From positions 496,001-560,000 of the forward strand of contig JARKIF010000006.1 of NCBI GenBank assembly GCA_029378245.1: DNA of 64,000 nt, given 5' to 3'. Both the position numbers and the translations under genes were made by a program. Of this stretch, positions 9,901 through 21,317 are shown piece after piece; position 1 is the first letter of the stretch; every line of letters begins with the position of its first letter. The stretch comes from Roridomyces roridus. Lineage: Eukaryota > Basidiomycota > Agaricomycetes > Agaricales > Mycenaceae. Below the pieces are notes generated by a model that worked only from the letters and a program-made list of their open reading frames with translations, ran no database searches and had not been told where the DNA came from.

Positions 9901-11060
9901 TAGACCAGAGCTGGTCTGTCTATGAGTTGTCGATAGACAGACCAGTCGATCTCGGAAATGATCAAAGGGAGGCGCGACTTGCCTTTTTGAGCGATTTCGG
10001 CATCGTCACGTGACTACTACCAGCAAACCGCCTTCCCCGCCCACTCGCCCTCTTCCGCCCCCATGGAGCCCAAAGACGGTCGCAGCACTCCCGAGGCTCT
10101 CGCCGCCCTCTTCCCCAACGCCCCCAGGAGGTACAAGCCCCGCAACTCGGAACTCTACTCCACAGGAGCGCCAGCACTCAGTGCCACAGTGCCACTCACC
10201 CCGTCTGCATTCGACGCTCCAGCCTGTTCCCGACCACTCTTTGGCCCAGCAACGCAACCATCCAGCCACCACTGGCAGTATAGGCATGACGACGCGGTAC
10301 GCGGTGACGGGACCTAGATGGACGAGAGGGTGATGCTACAGGCTCGGTGGTGTCAAGGTACGTGCTTTTGTCCTTTTCCCATTCGACGACGACGCCGACG
10401 GCGGGTGTCTCTGTCACAACAACTGGCTTTTCGTGACTCTGTAAACAATTCTCCCGCTCTGTTCGTCATCCGGTGCGCCGTTACATTCCGTCCACCCCAC
10501 TTGAGCGCCTGCCCTCACATCTTCTTCCTCGACCCCGTACCCCACTGCCGCGCCGTACGCTGCTCCCCGACTCCCTCCTCGTCCTCACGCCCGCATCCCG
10601 CCCAGGCACACGAGTCGGGTGATTGAGTCGGCGCTTGGCACACCCAATGTGTCGTTGCGGCTGCTCGCTCCGTCGAACCCAACACCTCGTACTCTCCCGC
10701 ATGCAGATACGCGGCGGTCGCGGGCCTCTGTTTGGCTAGAGCCACTCGACTCAAGCTTGGCTTAGCCTTCAACCATGGTATATTTTTCTCTACAGGCTAC
10801 TTTCCATGTAATCTGTTGTTACTTGTATAATTTATGCTTTCAAACTGCACGCAAAATGTCTTCGAGAGCTGTATTGAGTATGCAGAACATGAATTTCAGC
10901 CTTCAGAGGCTGCGGTGAGTCGAAACAACTCGTTCGACTCAGTAGTCACGTGGCAATGCCGAAATCGCTCAAAAAGGCAAGTCGCGCCTCCCTTTGATCA
11001 ATTCCGAGATCGACCAGTCTGTCTATCGACATCTCATAGACAGACTGGTCCTCGAGTCTA
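9901..11060. mobile_element. Non-autonomous TIR element (Mutator-like by 9-bp TSD), 1,160 bp
   Basis: Inverted repeats of about 118 bp (9901-10018 and 10941-11060) start TAGAC and contain ATCAAAGGGAGGCGCGACTT and GAGCGATTTCGGCAT. The element is flanked by the direct repeat GTTTAAGCA (9892-9900 and 11061-11069), a 9-bp target duplication. With the adjacent TA on each side the identity reaches 13 bp. Each arm contains its own perfect hairpin (see findings). The interior is GC-rich and has no transposase. A frame starting MEPKDGRSTPEALAALFPNA at 10063 could be a captured gene fragment. The element sits 47 bp downstream of the RT stop codon. Confidence 0.85.
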
Positions 11061-11070
11061 GTTTAAGCAT

Positions 11071-11573
11071 ATTCGAACTCGAAGCGAATTCGGGATTCAG
11101 AAAATAGCCCTGCCGCCACTCATGGGTTAGCCGATGCCTCTGCCTCGCCTGGCTGCTGGCAGTGCTATTGTGGGTTATCCTTCGGCATCCCCATCGGCCT
11201 TGCGACCTGGAGTTGGCGGCTTCGGTCCGACTTCTCCACCCCCAAAAGATTAATACTACTGTCTGTTGTCCGTTCATCTCATTCGAGTTCAATTCAATTT
11301 CAAATTGACGGAACGACTTTGGAACAAGAAGGCCGCGCCATTATCTGTGTGCGGATGACTTTTTGCCAAGAACCTTTCCGAATGCTGGCTGGTTGTAGAG
11401 GATTTATGAATCGGGACACTGACGCCGAGCTCCCCGTAATCCGTCACCTTCCTTTGAAGTGAAGTCGCATGAGCTGTCCTCGGCGCCATTGAGAAAATAA
11501 ATATCCGGACTGTATTCCCGCAAAGAATTACCCAGAAATAAAGTAAGCTAGGTGCATGATCCGGCGAACACTA
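11071..11573. other. Intergenic, no gene seen
   Basis: Sequence between the TIR element and the deubiquitinase stop. It probably contains the remains of the retroelement's 3' end and the deubiquitinase 3' region. No supported feature. Confidence 0.3.
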
Positions 11574-13923
11574 TCAAACCGCCGTCTTCCCCTTCTTCTT
11601 TTTGGCCTTCTTCCTCTTCCTCTTCGGCGTGGTGTGCGTAGACTGCAGTTGAGGCGTATCCTCGCGTTCCTCCTCCTCCTCCTCGAACGAGAACGACTGC
11701 TCGGCAGACCTGGGCGTGGGCGGCGGCGTAGGCAGTGTTGGTGCCTTGAGGTTCAACTCGTCCTCGACAACAGACGGGTTGGGGACGACGATCACCTCTT
11801 GATCCTGATCCACCCCTCCCGGCCTCCCAAACGATAGCGAGCCGACATTCCTCCCACTCCCACTCGCCACCCCAAGACTCACACTCCGCACCACCCTCGG
11901 CCTCGCCATGGCTATCGAGCCAAACATCCCAGGCTTCAGCGTCTCCGCCGAATCGTTCGGATCCATATTCGGCACGGGCGGCTCCGGCGGCGGCACGCGT
12001 TCGTAGTACAGCATAAACACCGACCCGCCCTCCGCCAAGACCTCTTCCAGTGCACAGCGTTCGACATGTGCGTCCGAGATGCGTAGCCACCCCATATCCA
12101 CAGCACGAGTGGGTGGTGGTGCAGGCATGAAGGCAGACGAGGACGGGGACACATCGGAGAGCGAGGGTACCGGCGCGCGGCGATAGCACACATAGTGACC
12201 AAACGAATGCTGCCCGTAGTGACAAACCACTGCTGCGAGTCTGTACAAACACTCCTCCTCCTCCAAGTCGACTTGGTTCTGAGGTCTAGAATAAGAATCC
12301 CCGACACGAGAACCACGCCCACGTCCATTAAGCTCCATCGTCGGCTCGACGCTAATCACACCCCCGGTGGTGAAGGGTGCTACGTCGAGGATCTCGGGGA
12401 AGGCTACGTGCGCACCGTTCTTGACCATCCGCATGCCCGTGTGGATGGAGCGATTGATATGTAGCGCGAGGATTGCAGGAGGCTTCATATCGACTCATGA
12501 GTACGGACAAGTCAAAAAAGCAGAGTACTCACCCGCCCGAGCATACTCTGCCTGGTACAGACCCCGCCGGGGACACGCTCAATTTGTATGCCTTTCAGCG
12601 GATCGGTAGTCCCACCGTTGCCCAAATCCCACCCCGCAAGATCTTCTTCTTCGATGCGCCCCGCCTCGAGGGCTCGTACAACCCGTGCATGCATCCGCTT
12701 CACGGCCTTTATACGTCGCGCCCGTGCTTTGCCATTATTTTCCGACGGCGGCTCGGCGTGAAGCCCACCACTACCGTCGACAACCATGCCACCGACGTGG
12801 GTAGGAGCCACGGGCGCCTCAAGTAAGACGAGCTCGTCTGCGAGTCGATGGGCCGTCGCGCGCAGCTCGCATCGTCTGCAGGGACAATCTTGCAGGATTT
12901 CGAGGCTCGTGTATGTGTGTAGGAGCGTAGCCAGCGGGGTCTTAGGAAGGGACGTTGACGTCAGAGAGAGAGACGGATACAAGCAAGAAATAAAGACGAC
13001 TCACCGCACCCCATCCCCCGCTCATCTCCAACGGCAGCTGCAGCGTATCAAATGCAAAGTGCCGTATCGCCGCCGTATACCCACAACGCACACACGCCCT
13101 CCTTGTAGCGGTCAGCCCGTCGAATGGACTGAGAGGCAATCCGAGCTCATCCTCCTCGCCTACGTCCGTCTCCTCCAAAGCGCCAACGAGCCCGAACTCC
13201 CGAGTGCACTCGGCTACGACGCGTGCACGCTCCTCCCGCACGCACTCGGATATGAGCTGGAAGAACTCTTGTGCGTCTTGGTGTTCATGTGAGGCGAGGA
13301 GGGCTGCGGCCCTGGCGTTGCTGGTGCTGCTTTTGCTCCAGAAGCTGCTAGCACCGACGGACGAAGACGAGGAAGATGAATTCGAGGTACAGAGCGCCTC
13401 GACGAGCGCGGTAGCTCGGAGAGCACGGCCTCTAGATGCGGGTGTGTCGAGCTGCGTCAAGAGATCGAGGAGGGCGTCGACGACGGGGGTGGGCACGTCG
13501 AGCGTCTCTGCCCGGGTACGGATCGCAGTGAGGTATGATGGTAGAGCTGATAGGGAGGCTAGGGCCTGGTGAGTATGGTTAGTAGTTTTGAGTGAGGATG
13601 AAAAACGGGTAACTCACCTGCAGTGTAGAATTCATGAAGCAATGTGTCCCCGACATATTCACCAGCCCGGGGAACAGTGCATCCTCCTCTGTGGGAGCTT
13701 TCTTCGTCCTCTCCTGCACCGCCCTCTCCTTGCTAGGGTCTTCTTCCTCCTCGGCATCTCGGTCGATCTGGTGGGTCCAATTCCACGGAAGGAAGGAGGT
13801 ACCCAGGGCCATCCAAGAGAGAAGACGTAGGCTGATGAGTGGGAGGAAGAAGACGAAGAAGAAGACGAAGATGAGAAGCGGGAAGGTTTGCGGGAGGAAG
13901 GACGCCGAGATGGTGGTGGTCAT
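11574..13923 (-). CDS. Ubiquitin-specific protease, membrane-anchored, yeast Ubp1-like, 727 aa, four exons
   Basis: Exons 13923-13618, 13565-13005, 12940-12533 and 12482-11574 all join in phase 0 at GTGAGT donors. The enzyme should cleave ubiquitin from proteins. The Cys box spans the first intron: GLVNMSGTHCFMNSTLQ-ALASL. The His box is HYGQHSFGHYVCYRR, and WLRISDAHVE carries the expected Asp, so the catalytic triad is complete. CVRCGY and CPCRRCE look like the zinc-ribbon cysteines of the fingers. Residues 13-32 (TFPLLIFVFFFVFFLPLISL) form one membrane segment just before the catalytic domain, as in yeast Ubp1, which suggests ER or endomembrane anchoring. The Cys box reads NMSGTHC where most USPs have NxGNTC. 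The C-terminal 170 residues are acidic and end in a Lys-rich tail (KRKRKKAKKKKGK). A broken copy of this tail is at 3.9 kb. Confidence 0.9.
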
Positions 13924-16335
13924 GAGAAGAGCATCGGAGGTGACCCGATGGGGCGATCAATTCGGATCAACACCTCGTTGTTCCCGACTCTCATGCATGT
14001 TGCATGCATGCCGCCTGAAGGCCTGAAGGCCTGAAGTCGCTCAGCGCGATCTCTATGGGCGGATCAAGAACAGGCTAAATGGTACCAGGACGGTGTTTCA
14101 CTTTGACTTGCGCGACTCGTGGAGGCAAGACAAGTCACCATCTTGAAGTCTTCTGGCTGGATTCCTCCAATGCTTTGTTTCGAACGCATCGAATAGCTTT
14201 CATCGGCCCACGATTCATGGTATACAATCACACTGACAAATGTACTGGGACCACACCTAACGCCACCAAAATAGAATCTCCAGACATTTCCACCACAAAC
14301 CACGTCCGAATCGAACGGCACGCCAGCCTTTGACCTGTTCTCAAACTGCAGTGCTCACATCATATACCCCTGGGGCCCTCGAGACTCGGATGTGACCAGG
14401 TAGGCAACTTTCTTACTTACACTCGCTACCGAATAGTCTGATCTCACCGGGTACTCGGTTTTAACTTTTACCACTCTCCTGTAGGCTGTCGACGCAGCGC
14501 CCCATCACCAGTGCTAGTCCCATGCCGGATTACCTTGACAAAACCGAACAAGTTTGGAGAGACGCATCCGCTCCACTGGGAGTTTGCAATCGTGCTTCAA
14601 CGTTCTTCAAACATAGGTACATATCCTTCGATTTTCCGTGTCAGCGGGGTAAAACATTGAAGGATGGCGCGGTACTGACCCGTCCCGAACAGAACGGCGC
14701 GCGGTCATTCATCCCAAGGCCCTCCCAAGTGCGTATCTCGTATCTCAATTTAAGGGTGTGCTCGATGGGCTGACCGCTGTACATGTTTGTATCTATCCCA
14801 GGACACTCTGTCAGTCAATCAGGCAAAAACACGGATTTGAACGCGTCCTCTTCCATAAACCACGTCCGAGTCGAACGGCACGCAGCCAGTTGCTGCTCGG
14901 GCTATGCATTGCCAGTCTCACATGCTTAGTGCTTAGTGTGAACTGCAGTGCTCATCCAGCTTGCATATATTATATGCCCCGTCGAGACTCGGATGCCACC
15001 AGGTACGTAGTTCCCGACCCACACTCGCTATTCGCTTTACCACTCTCCTGTCGCCCCATCGGCAGTGCTAGTCCCATGCCGGATTAAGTACCTTGACAAA
15101 AACCGGCGAGATCTCAGCACCATTCGAATTCACCTGTCCCGAATCGAACGGCCGAAAGCTCCAGGTGTGTAAGTAGACCTCAGTTCCACTGGCTTGTTGA
15201 GCTTCCGCGGACGTGGTTTACGTACTGGGCGAGTCGCCAAATGGGTTCACTCACTCACAGAAAACACATTCACTCCGAGTTTGCGACCGTGCTTCGACGT
15301 TCTTCAAACATATCTTCGAATTTCTGTGTCAGCGGGGGAAAAATCCAGGGTTGCCACGGTACTGACCCGCCCCGAATCGAACGGCGCGCTGTCATTCATC
15401 TCTCCAGTCGTCTCGACCCTTGAATGGCTCCCAGGTGCGTATGTCATTTTACGGGTGTGCTCGATTGACTGACCACTGACTGGATCTGCTCACGATGCCC
15501 AGCGGGCCTCTCGTTTAGGCAAAATAGACTGACGCCTTTCTATAAACCACGTCCGAATCGAACGGGACGTACTCACGCGTCTCAAGCGGTCAAGGCGCGA
15601 CTGTGCAGTATGCGCTTCTTCGAATTGGCATACTTTGAACGCCAGGGCCTATTCTCAGCAATTCTTATGGTCGCGTTCGCAGCCATTGTCCACGTGCCCG
15701 AATTCGAGCCGAGAACGCGCATGATGATTATATTACTCCACCAAGTCTCCGATGCGACGACGTAAGTATGTTTTCTACTACTTGCACTTTTGCCAGTGAA
15801 AACCGTGATCACTGGCCAAAAAAAAAAAAAAAAAGTTCCTACAGCCACATCCACCTGTCCCGAATTGAACGGCGTTGTCAGGTAACAGTGCTCCTTTGCT
15901 CCCGGGTGCGTAAGGACTTGAGTATGGAACAGCGGGCTCAGCTTGTGTGTGCGGATTCTCTCGCGCTCGACTAACGGTGACCGGACTACCCAATCGCGCA
16001 TAAATTCGGCGATTGCTGACACCAGAATCTCGGGTTTCTTATGCTTCTGTGCAGACCGTGTCTTCAAACAAACTTCACACTCGGCTCGGGTCGGGTGTAT
16101 GAAGCGCAGGAAAAACTCAATCAAGGTCTCTGTCTGATCCCACCAAGTGGCGACGGACCACCCCATCACCAGTAATAGTCCCATACCGGATTGCGTAGAC
16201 GAAAAAACCGCCAGAGATTTGACCACCATCAACCTGTGCCGAATCGAACGACCGAAGGCTCCAGGTATGCAAGTAGCTCACTCCCGAGTCGCCAGTATTT
16301 TCATTCACTGACAGAGAATCCAATCCACCCCGAGT
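13924..16335. repeat. Array of modular dispersed repeats with a CCGAATCGAACGG core
   Basis: No gene is supported. The core CCGAATCGAACGG recurs at about 14297, 14687, 14870, 15130, 15368, 15550, 15859 and 16234, each in one of three contexts. Type A reads CTGACCCGCCCCGAATCGAA then GTCATTCATC. Type B reads TATAAACCACGTCCGAATCG. Type C reads CACCTGTCCCGAATCGAACG. The order A-B-C occurs at 14.69/14.87/15.13 kb and again at 15.37/15.55/15.86 kb. On the minus strand the core is CCGTTCGATTCGG, which matches the Pol III B box (GTTCGANTC), so a tRNA-derived retroposon family is the likeliest explanation. A run of 16 A lies near 15819. Confidence 0.55.
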
Positions 16336-17685
16336 ATGGAGGCCCGGAGAACCGCGCTTTGAAACGCGATGATAATCCATGATGGCCGCTGTCAATGAGC
16401 GTTCCGGAGTAGGACCCCGTAACCATGGGCTTATTCTGCCGTGTTCGAACATTGATTTGACGATAGATCAGTTGATTTACCGTCGTGCCGACTCTCCAAA
16501 CATACTACTTGTACTTCAAGTTTTGGAATTTGACTGTTGTGCGGAACTCCTTGAATAGTCACAATTCTTCCTCAAGCTGGAGTGCATGATGTGCATCCCA
16601 GGATCTCTTCGAGGTATTGAACAAGTCATCGATCCGACTGCTCGCTTGTGGGTGTGTTGAATCAACAGCATAGGCATATTCATATTGGTGGACATAGGCA
16701 TATCGGCGAGAGGTAGGTATGTTTGCAGATCAACCACATACTGTGGGGTAGAACGGAGCAAGGTGGAAAAAATCACAGTACTTGTTGCAACCATGTGTTG
16801 CTGTTCAAAGTTTGCGAATAGGCTACCCACATTCCCGCCGCCAAATAGGTTATCCATAGCGGTGCAAGCACCCTTCCCCTACTCTGGAGCGGATCATAAC
16901 GGCACTAGAAATGTCTACCGGTAGCAGCTTGTGATCAACATAGGAAACATCTGACGTGAATTGCAGAGAAAAATGTGGATCATGGTGGGAATTGATGGAG
17001 TAAATTTTGCAGGCCATCAAACCATTCAGCCCCACAGAACCCTCCTCTTGACAGAGTAGGGGACCCTCGATGGATAATTCACTGAATGATGAACTAGAAT
17101 TACTTTTGCTAATAGGCTACCCACATTCCCGCCGCCAAATAGGTTACCCTCGATGGATAGTTCACTGAATGATGAACTAGAATGACTCCAGGGGCTGGAG
17201 GTGCTGCGCGGCGGAGAGTTGGTAGGTGGGCAATACTATATGGGGGCGTCAATAATGGGGATGGCCTTGGTTCGTGGTTCACAACTCAGTTCCTTGTCAT
17301 ATCTAATTAGATTTTCAACGTAGATTCCGATCACTTGCAGCAGTTGAACAATCTAGTCGATCAAGTGGAACTAGACTTGGAGGACGGCAGTGTTCGCATT
17401 GATGCCGAGGAGGAGGAAGTATTTGTCTGGTTTGAGGATGAAGAGGGCCCGAGGACATCATTAATGCAGATGAATAGTAATTTGACTAAGCTGTACATGC
17501 TATAAAACCCATCCATCATTCATCTTCACCGTATCAGAGTCGGCGCGATACCGCCGCATGTCAAATCAATGTTGTAATACGGAAGATTGTCCCGACGGTT
17601 ACGGGGTCCTACTTCGGAACGCTCGTTGACAGCGGCCATCATCGGTTATCATCGTGTTTCAAAGCGCGATGCTCCAGGCCTCCAT
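16336..17685. mobile_element. Mutator-like non-autonomous TIR element, copy 1, 1,350 bp
   Basis: Terminal inverted repeats of about 150-160 bp begin ATGGAGGCC and share GACCCCGTAACC and ACATTGATTTGACA. A perfect 9-bp target duplication ACCCCGAGT flanks it (16327-16335 and 17686-17694). Nine-base duplications with long inverted repeats are typical of the Mutator superfamily. A second copy with the same TIRs is at 42979-44227. The interior shows no transposase and does not match the other copy. It carries a duplicated block with a short inserted repeat (16817-17183) and a short acidic frame near 17340-17505 (QLNNLVDQVELDLEDG...). Confidence 0.9.
16817..17183. repeat. Tandem duplication with one empty and one filled insertion site
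   Basis: The 36-bp block starting AATAGGCTACCCACATTCCC occurs at 16817-16852 and 17111-17146. The 38-bp block starting ACCCTCGATGGATA occurs at 17063-17100 and 17146-17183. In the second copy the two blocks are adjacent. In the first they are separated by about 210 bp. That insert begins TCCATAGCGGTGCAAGCACC, includes CCCCTACTCTG and its inverse CAGAGTAGGGG, and recurs at 62395-62617. Confidence 0.75.
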
Positions 17686-17869
17686 ACCCCGAGTCCACGG
17701 CTGTGCTTCGACGAGTCCCCGGTATGTATTTTCGAATTCACTTCAGATGATGTGCCAGCCCATAATACAACTTGGTCACCGACCCTCGTCCGATTATCTC
17801 TCCGAGCATCCCAGTTTCTCTAGCGCTCGACCACCTTACCCCTCTGAATCTATCCCTGAAGTTTCAACT

Positions 17870-18790
17870 TTTGGAGCCCCTTCGGAGCGGATTCCTCGGC
17901 GCCTACGCACCGTGTCTTCAAACATCTAACCTCAAACCCAACTTGAACCCAACTTTGAAAAAATCGGACCTCCAACGCGTCGACCGCACCCACCAGTCCG
18001 AATGGAACGGTGAACTAGCGCTCAAGCCACGCAGCGAAGGTGTGCGTTACTTACTCCCAGGGGTCTTGCATATCACTCACATCGCACGAGATAGGTTGGT
18101 ACTCGTCGGTGACGTCGAGTCGTCGACGGTGGGCTCCCGGCCCATCAGGTCCAGGAGTAGGTAGCAGTTCTTTGGAGACATGTACCTGCTCCTGCCTGCA
18201 TGAGACAGCGCCGATGATGCTCCCCGGTCAAAGGTTCGATTCCTTCCGGCTTGATTCGGGTGGTGCATGTGTAGTTTTGTGCAGAATCGAACTTGTAGGC
18301 TCCGGCGCATCGAAGATTTGGGTCGTTATGACTATTTCATGGAATGAAACTCAATCTTGATTGGGCTGGGTAACGGAATTCTCCTTGGTTCAGGCGAATT
18401 TGTCCCACAATTTACAAACGCTAGTCAATCGGATTCGCCACCAGGATCATGAAGGATCCTTCCAAAAATATCTTCGATTAACCGACCACTCGCTGGCCAT
18501 GGATCTGTTCCACGACGCCCACAGGGTCTCTCGAGATCTCATTCAGGCAAAAAGACGAGTGGGAGAAGTTCTATAAACCACGTCCGAATTGAACGGGACG
18601 TACTTTTCCCACATGCCAAGCTACCGAGGCCGGAAGGCAGTGTGGTGCTGGATTCTATATGAACTTATTCTCATAGTTATGAAGTCCTCCGCCATGCACA
18701 GCAACCTCGCCCACTCAACGCCCACTCCAACAAAACCACCGCAAATTACTTATTGTGCAACATTTGTTGGTCCGTGATGACCTTTGGATG
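17870..18790. repeat. Segmental duplicate of 33.28-34.02 kb, including a GT90 3'-end relic
   Basis: Block-wise similarity in the same order and orientation with 33.28-34.02 kb: GCGTCGACC...CACCCACCAGTCCGAAT, GATAGGTTGG.ACT, GACCACTCGCTGG..., TATAAACCACG.CCGAATTGA, then AGCAACCTCGCCCACTC and TTGCTGGTCCGTGATGACCT-like sequence. The last block matches the end of the GT90 coding region on the minus strand (33.95-34.03 kb), so the last 130 bp here are a GT90 pseudogene fragment. No open gene is present. Confidence 0.7.
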
Positions 18791-20526
18791 ACCTAGCGGG
18801 AAATGCGGGTGAGTTCACTCTGATATCTTGGTCAGTCGCTCACAACCTACTCACTTTGCGAGATTTGTGCGAGAGGTAAGTACTTCATTTCATCCAAATA
18901 CACACATTGCCCTCCGGGCGGACCTGGCTCCTCCGGATATTGCTTGTTAGCTGTAGCCTGGATCTAGTCCCGGGCCTCCGGCCGGACTTGAATCATAAAC
19001 ACGCTCACTGGCAGTACATACTTACTTACGCCAGCCGAAAAGCCCGACTGCCATCTTGCCCAATGCCGATTTGCCGATCAACAAATACTATGATATAGAG
19101 CCAACCAAATGCAAAGGAAGCGTGGGAGAAAGTGTGCTGATCTTTGGCGGACAGACAATTACTGATTTCAAACCTGGATACCTCCGGATCCAGGAATGAC
19201 GGATCATTTAGGATCATGATGTCATGTGACCCCAACGGCACTTGACTCTTCCCTTGCTTCAATGCTTGTCCTTTGCTCTTCCCTCGTGTTCTTGTCGAAT
19301 CTCTTTTGACCTCGCCATTCATTGGACGCCCTCGGCTCACGAATGGTTTTCACATGGTGTCTCGTTCCCTCTCTCAGGCTCTCTGTGCGCCGACGGAGCT
19401 GATGACCGCTGCTCTTTCCTTGACCAGGACCTTTCTTGCTGCTTGCGTAATCTTCCTTCATCTTTCTGTCTATCATGTCGTCCATATGTCTGCTCTTGAT
19501 ATCTTCATTGGTTTCTTCAGCAATTGCCCCTCCGCGCCTTCCTCACGCCTTTCATGATCAATGTCTCCCCACGGATCGACCGGCAAAGACACCGAACGCA
19601 TCATCACTCAGCCTGGTAATCGACCCGAGTTTGAAGTGAAGGTTCCAGGTGTGGCTTCGAGTTCACTTGTATATTTGACTGTCTCTCTTGGACCAGTGGG
19701 CTGCCGTATATTCTCGACTTCCTCATCAAATTCGACCTGGGGGTGATTCCGTCAGGACTGTCGGAGGTGATCGGCGTGGGTCGGCATGAGTCCTACTGAT
19801 ACTTCGAAGTGGGGTCGCGCACTTACCTGCTTGAATATTCCAATACCGATTGTGTTGGATGAACAGCGCAGGCTCCTCGACCTCCTACAGTGAATCCCAC
19901 ACCGGCGAACGACGGCGACCATCGGCTGCCGTAAGAAACGAAGTCACACAAGATCGAATACCCTCGCATCCAGCGCAGGGGAGGTCGATGTGGGGCTCTT
20001 CACCCTCTTCCGTGCAAATTCCCCGACGTCGAAGCTATTACTTACATTTAAGGTGATTTCTCCCCCGCCGCGTAGGCATGTCAACGTTCTAGACTCTCAA
20101 TTTATTGGGTCTGGGTCGACCGGTCCGCACAGCATCGCGAATCACGATTCATTCCATCGCATCCGCTTTTTGGCATACGCACATTCTGTCCGCATTCCGG
20201 AGTTTTCACAGGGCCAGAGAGGATGTCAAGGTGAGCCTTCTGTCCTTCCTAACCAATTGTCTATGGATTCCTAGGAACAGACCAGGATGCAAGATGCACG
20301 GCGCGGGTCCTGAATGGATGTCGGCGGAGAGGGAGGTCTCAGGTAGGAAGTTGATACTTGGACGCTGGCCGTGGATTCATTCATCGCCGACGATATAACG
20401 ATGCACCATTCTTCGGTCAAAGGCGGAAATATTCCTTTTCGAGGGAGGGGAAGGCATGGTAATACACGGTGGTCTTCTCCGGGCGGACTCACTGAGGGCG
20501 GGTCTGGGCCATTACATTGAATGTAC
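18791..20526. other. Intergenic, no supported gene
   Basis: Only short overlapping frames on both strands. The longest are a hydrophobic plus frame at 19273-19557 and its highly charged minus-strand shadow, and neither shows family motifs or splice support. Degenerate members of the CCGAATCGAAC repeat are likely present. Confidence 0.3.
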
Positions 20527-21201
20527 TCATTCGTCGCTTTGAATATCTTCATCAGGTTCCGACGGAAAGCTATACTCAAGAAAGGCAAAGTATACTTTCG
20601 ACTCGACCGGCGCTTTCTCAGCTGCAGTAGTGGACTCGGTAAACTGCCCTTGTTTCAAACTCCTGGGTCCAGCCGCGCCCGACGGCGGCAGGAACATTTG
20701 TATCAATTTGGTATGCTGTCTTTTCTTAGTAGCTGGCCGACGCCCACGGTAGCTCTGCCACCACGTTTGTCTGTCTTCTTTTGGAGAGATAAGCCCATAC
20801 TTATGACGCGTGCGTAGGGATAGATACCAGGCTTGCCACTGATTGACCGGTGTAGTTTCTATATCTGGCGTCCCGAAGTCCCGGCGTGAATGCTTCTCTC
20901 GGCGGCCATTAGCAATCCAACATCTCAACTGTCCTCCAATCCCGCGGAGAGAAGCGGAGGAAGATTCGTCTATCGAATGACTATCTACTCGGGCAGGGCT
21001 GCGTCGACGCTCGTTGAGTTGACCGACGCGGAGGTACGATAGTCCGCGGATGACTACGTAGACCTCGCAACGAATCCGATGCCAAGGAGCAATTCTCACC
21101 GCGGGCACGCATTGGGATTTCACCGGATTTGCGTTACATACACACCGGAGACACACAGGTGGTCGTCGCCAGCCAAAAATGTCAGAGAGCTCACCGAACA
21201 T
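20527..21201 (-). CDS. Unrecognised open reading frame, 224 aa
   Basis: A long open frame for this region with no family I recognise. It has four cysteines near the N-terminus (VCLRCVCNANPVKSQCVPA), a basic middle (RGRRPATKKRQHTK) and an acidic C-terminus (SEPDEDIQSDE). There may be introns inside it. It lies just downstream of the GATA gene on the same strand. It could be an exon of a real gene or a chance frame. Confidence 0.3.
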   Translation of the reverse strand: MFGELSDIFGWRRPPVCLRCVCNANPVKSQCVPAVRIAPWHRIRCEVYVVIRGLSYLRVGQLNERRRSPARVDSHSIDESSSASLRGIGGQLRCWIANGRREKHSRRDFGTPDIETTPVNQWQAWYLSLRTRHKYGLISPKEDRQTWWQSYRGRRPATKKRQHTKLIQMFLPPSGAAGPRSLKQGQFTESTTAAEKAPVESKVYFAFLEYSFPSEPDEDIQSDE

Positions 21202-21317
21202 CCAAATGAGTACAAGGGCTCTTCAATGGCCAGATAAGAACAATCTATTCATACAGAAAAACGATACACCAGAGAAAGAAATCTACAAAGTCAATTCTAC
21301 ACAATACAATCTACACT

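Noticed and set aside
14250..16300. Regularly recurring CCGAATCGAACGG as a possible CRISPR array
   Set aside because: The genome is eukaryotic, spacing is irregular (about 180 to 380 bp), and the sequences between cores are themselves repeated.
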